A model generated the notes under the pieces. The model saw only the letters and a program-made list of their open reading frames with translations, made no database searches and was not told the DNA's origin. Both the position numbers and the translations under genes were made by a program. Shown here piece by piece: positions 33,531-34,047 of a stretch of 34,047 nucleotides of DNA. Each line of letters starts with the position of its first letter. Positions within the stretch are counted from its first letter, which is position 1. Source of the DNA: Enterococcus nangangensis (GTDB taxonomy: Bacteria; Bacillota; Bacilli; Lactobacillales; Enterococcaceae); the NCBI RefSeq assembly GCF_005405245.1, contig NZ_BJDR01000023.1, forward strand, positions 1-34,047, read 5' to 3'.

Positions 33531-33556
33531 ATCCTATGCGGGTGACTGTCGTCCAT
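33467..33556 (-). CDS. Candidate 29-residue leader peptide upstream of mgtA
   Basis: A short reading frame between the M-box terminator and mgtA. ATG at 33556 is preceded by ATAAAGGAG with ten-base spacing, as good as most genes here, and TAG is at 33467-33469. The peptide begins MDDSHPHRMENLRKK, is hydrophilic, has no membrane segment, and ends in SQNSHQ. It contains codons that are uncommon in the neighbouring genes (AGG, CGA, ATA, CCC). Acidic residues and a proline close to the start recall the Salmonella mgtA leader peptide MgtL, whose translation senses Mg2+. The sequence itself is not related to MgtL. Codons 9-13 and the region past the stop take part in alternative RNA pairings. Confidence 0.5.
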   Translation of the reverse strand: MDDSHPHRMENLRKKITGQPLMDSQNSHQ

Positions 33557-33611
33557 CTGATTTCATCTCCTTTATCCTTTGGTGAATTTTTTTGTTAGGG
33601 CGTTTCTTTTT

Positions 33612-33657
33612 GGGAAAAAAACGAAAAAGACTGCACGTCAAAACTCAACGCGCAGCC
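33612..33657 (-). terminator. Terminator of the M-box expression platform
   Basis: On the minus strand GGCTGCGCGT and ACGTGCAGTC form a 10-bp stem with two G-U pairs, followed by TTTTTCGTTTTTTT. Its place directly after the riboswitch fits Mg2+-induced premature termination. Confidence 0.85.
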
Positions 33658-33679
33658 TAAAAGTCAATATCAAGTATCA

Positions 33680-33845
33680 GCTTTCATTCTTCGTTGAGCT
33701 TTGGCACTGTACAACGTAAAAAGCAGATGCTTTTAGCTACCTGAAGAAAGCCTTATTCTCGACAATCTTTGTTTTACCCATTGGTGTCTCTCGACGTTTT
33801 TGGGCAGTAGCCTATGTTTGTATAGGAGCCTCACCTAACAAATTA
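33680..33845 (-). ncRNA. M-box (ykoK leader) magnesium riboswitch
   Basis: The minus strand carries the conserved M-box landmarks in order: TTAGGTGAGGCTCCTATA, GCTACTGCCCAAAAACGTC, AGAGACACCAATGGGT, AGCTAAAAGCATCTGC, and GTGCCAAAGCTCAACGA. These match the aptamer that folds around several Mg2+ ions in Bacillus mgtE. When Mg2+ is high the compact fold favours the downstream terminator. It lies between the promoter at 33862-33889 and mgtA. Ends are approximate. Confidence 0.93.
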
Positions 33846-33861
33846 TTCACTTACACTACTT

Positions 33862-33889
33862 ATACTACAGCAATTTTTTTGAAAGTCAA
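33862..33889 (-). promoter_or_regulatory. mgtA promoter
   Basis: TTGACT (33884-33889), 16 bases, TAGTAT (33862-33867) on the minus strand, with a TG just before the -10. Transcription would start a few bases upstream of the riboswitch. Confidence 0.6.
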
Positions 33890-33923
33890 CCCACGGTCAG
33901 TCCCTCATTATGACAAGCGGTAC

Positions 33924-33962
33924 AAAAAAGAACGCGTAACGTCACTCGTTACGCGCTCTTTA
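33924..33962 (-). terminator. Terminator of a gene or element beyond the right edge
   Basis: CGCGTAACG and CGTTACGCG form a perfect 9-bp stem with a five-base loop, extended by AGA/TCT. On the minus strand TTCTTTTTTG follows. It would end leftward transcripts entering from beyond the window and shield the mgtA promoter. Confidence 0.75.
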
Positions 33963-33970
33963 GTAATTTG

Positions 33971-34047
33971 GGCTCTTTGTCAACTGGTGTTGTTTCACAT
34001 TAAATTCGCTTAGGGAAGTACTTCGGTACTTCTCTTTTTGTGTTCGG
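33971..34047. mobile_element. Possible end of an ISL3-family insertion sequence (cut by window edge)
   Basis: GGCTCTTTGTCAACTGGTG resembles the terminal inverted repeats of ISL3-family elements, which often begin GGCTCTTT. The stretch to the window end has no gene, as expected of an IS terminus. It contains a perfect GAAGTAC-TTCG-GTACTTC hairpin followed by TCTTTTTG (34015-34039), a plus-strand terminator. No transposase is in view, so the call is tentative. Confidence 0.4.

Noticed and set aside
33541..33580. Alternative leader frame starting at the ATG directly after AAAGGAG upstream of mgtA
   Set aside because: Its spacing from the ribosome binding site is zero and it is only ten codons long; the ATG at 33556 has proper spacing and a longer frame.

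Overview
The window reads as chromosomal DNA of a low-to-moderate GC lactic acid bacterium. Enterococcus or a close relative fits best. The evidence is a two-lipoyl-domain pyruvate dehydrogenase operon, an enterococcal-style folate operon carrying a HAM1-like gene, a lactose/cellobiose-type PTS driven by a LevR-family sigma-54 activator, and strong AGGAGG ribosome binding sites. The species cannot be named from this sequence alone.

Layout. Positions 1-5825 (minus strand) hold the pyruvate dehydrogenase operon pdhA-pdhB-pdhC-lpdA, a terminator, and one uncharacterised gene. A 438 bp regulatory gap follows. Positions 6264-9167 are a vitamin B6 cluster: a MocR/PdxR-type regulator divergent from a pyridoxal kinase gene and an ECF-transporter S component. 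Positions 9225-12394 are a sigma-54-dependent PTS operon (IIB, IIA, IIC, then three small genes). Its activator gene lies directly upstream at 12478-15186. Positions 15235-19475 were a sfsA - oxidoreductase - RNA helicase run. sfsA is now split by a complete IS256-family element at 17745-19073, flanked by an 8 bp target duplication. Next come pepO, a small anchored protein, nagB under a NagR-like operator, and a Mn-type DtxR regulator joined to zwf. Positions 25128-27910 form the folate operon folB-folK-folE-HAM1-folP. Positions 28034-30228 match the Bacillus ytoP-ytpP-ytpR cluster and are followed by a divergent PepSY-like gene. Positions 30752-33889 hold mgtA behind a long leader. The right edge looks like the start of another insertion sequence.

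How the parts work together. Most of the window is housekeeping metabolism: acetyl-CoA supply, B6 salvage, pterin/folate synthesis, NADPH from glucose-6-phosphate, amino sugar catabolism and peptide turnover. Small, well-defined control devices sit between the genes.

The most unusual region is the mgtA leader. An M-box magnesium riboswitch with its terminator is followed by an unlisted 29-codon reading frame with a good ribosome binding site and an acidic/proline N-terminus. Downstream of it, RNA segments could either pair with that reading frame or lie in the loop of a hairpin that hides the mgtA ribosome binding site. This suggests a second, translation-sensing layer of magnesium control. 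Other points worth checking are a degenerate HAM1 enzyme inside the folate operon that may supply the missing pterin pyrophosphatase step, and the unexplained small proteins in the PTS operon.
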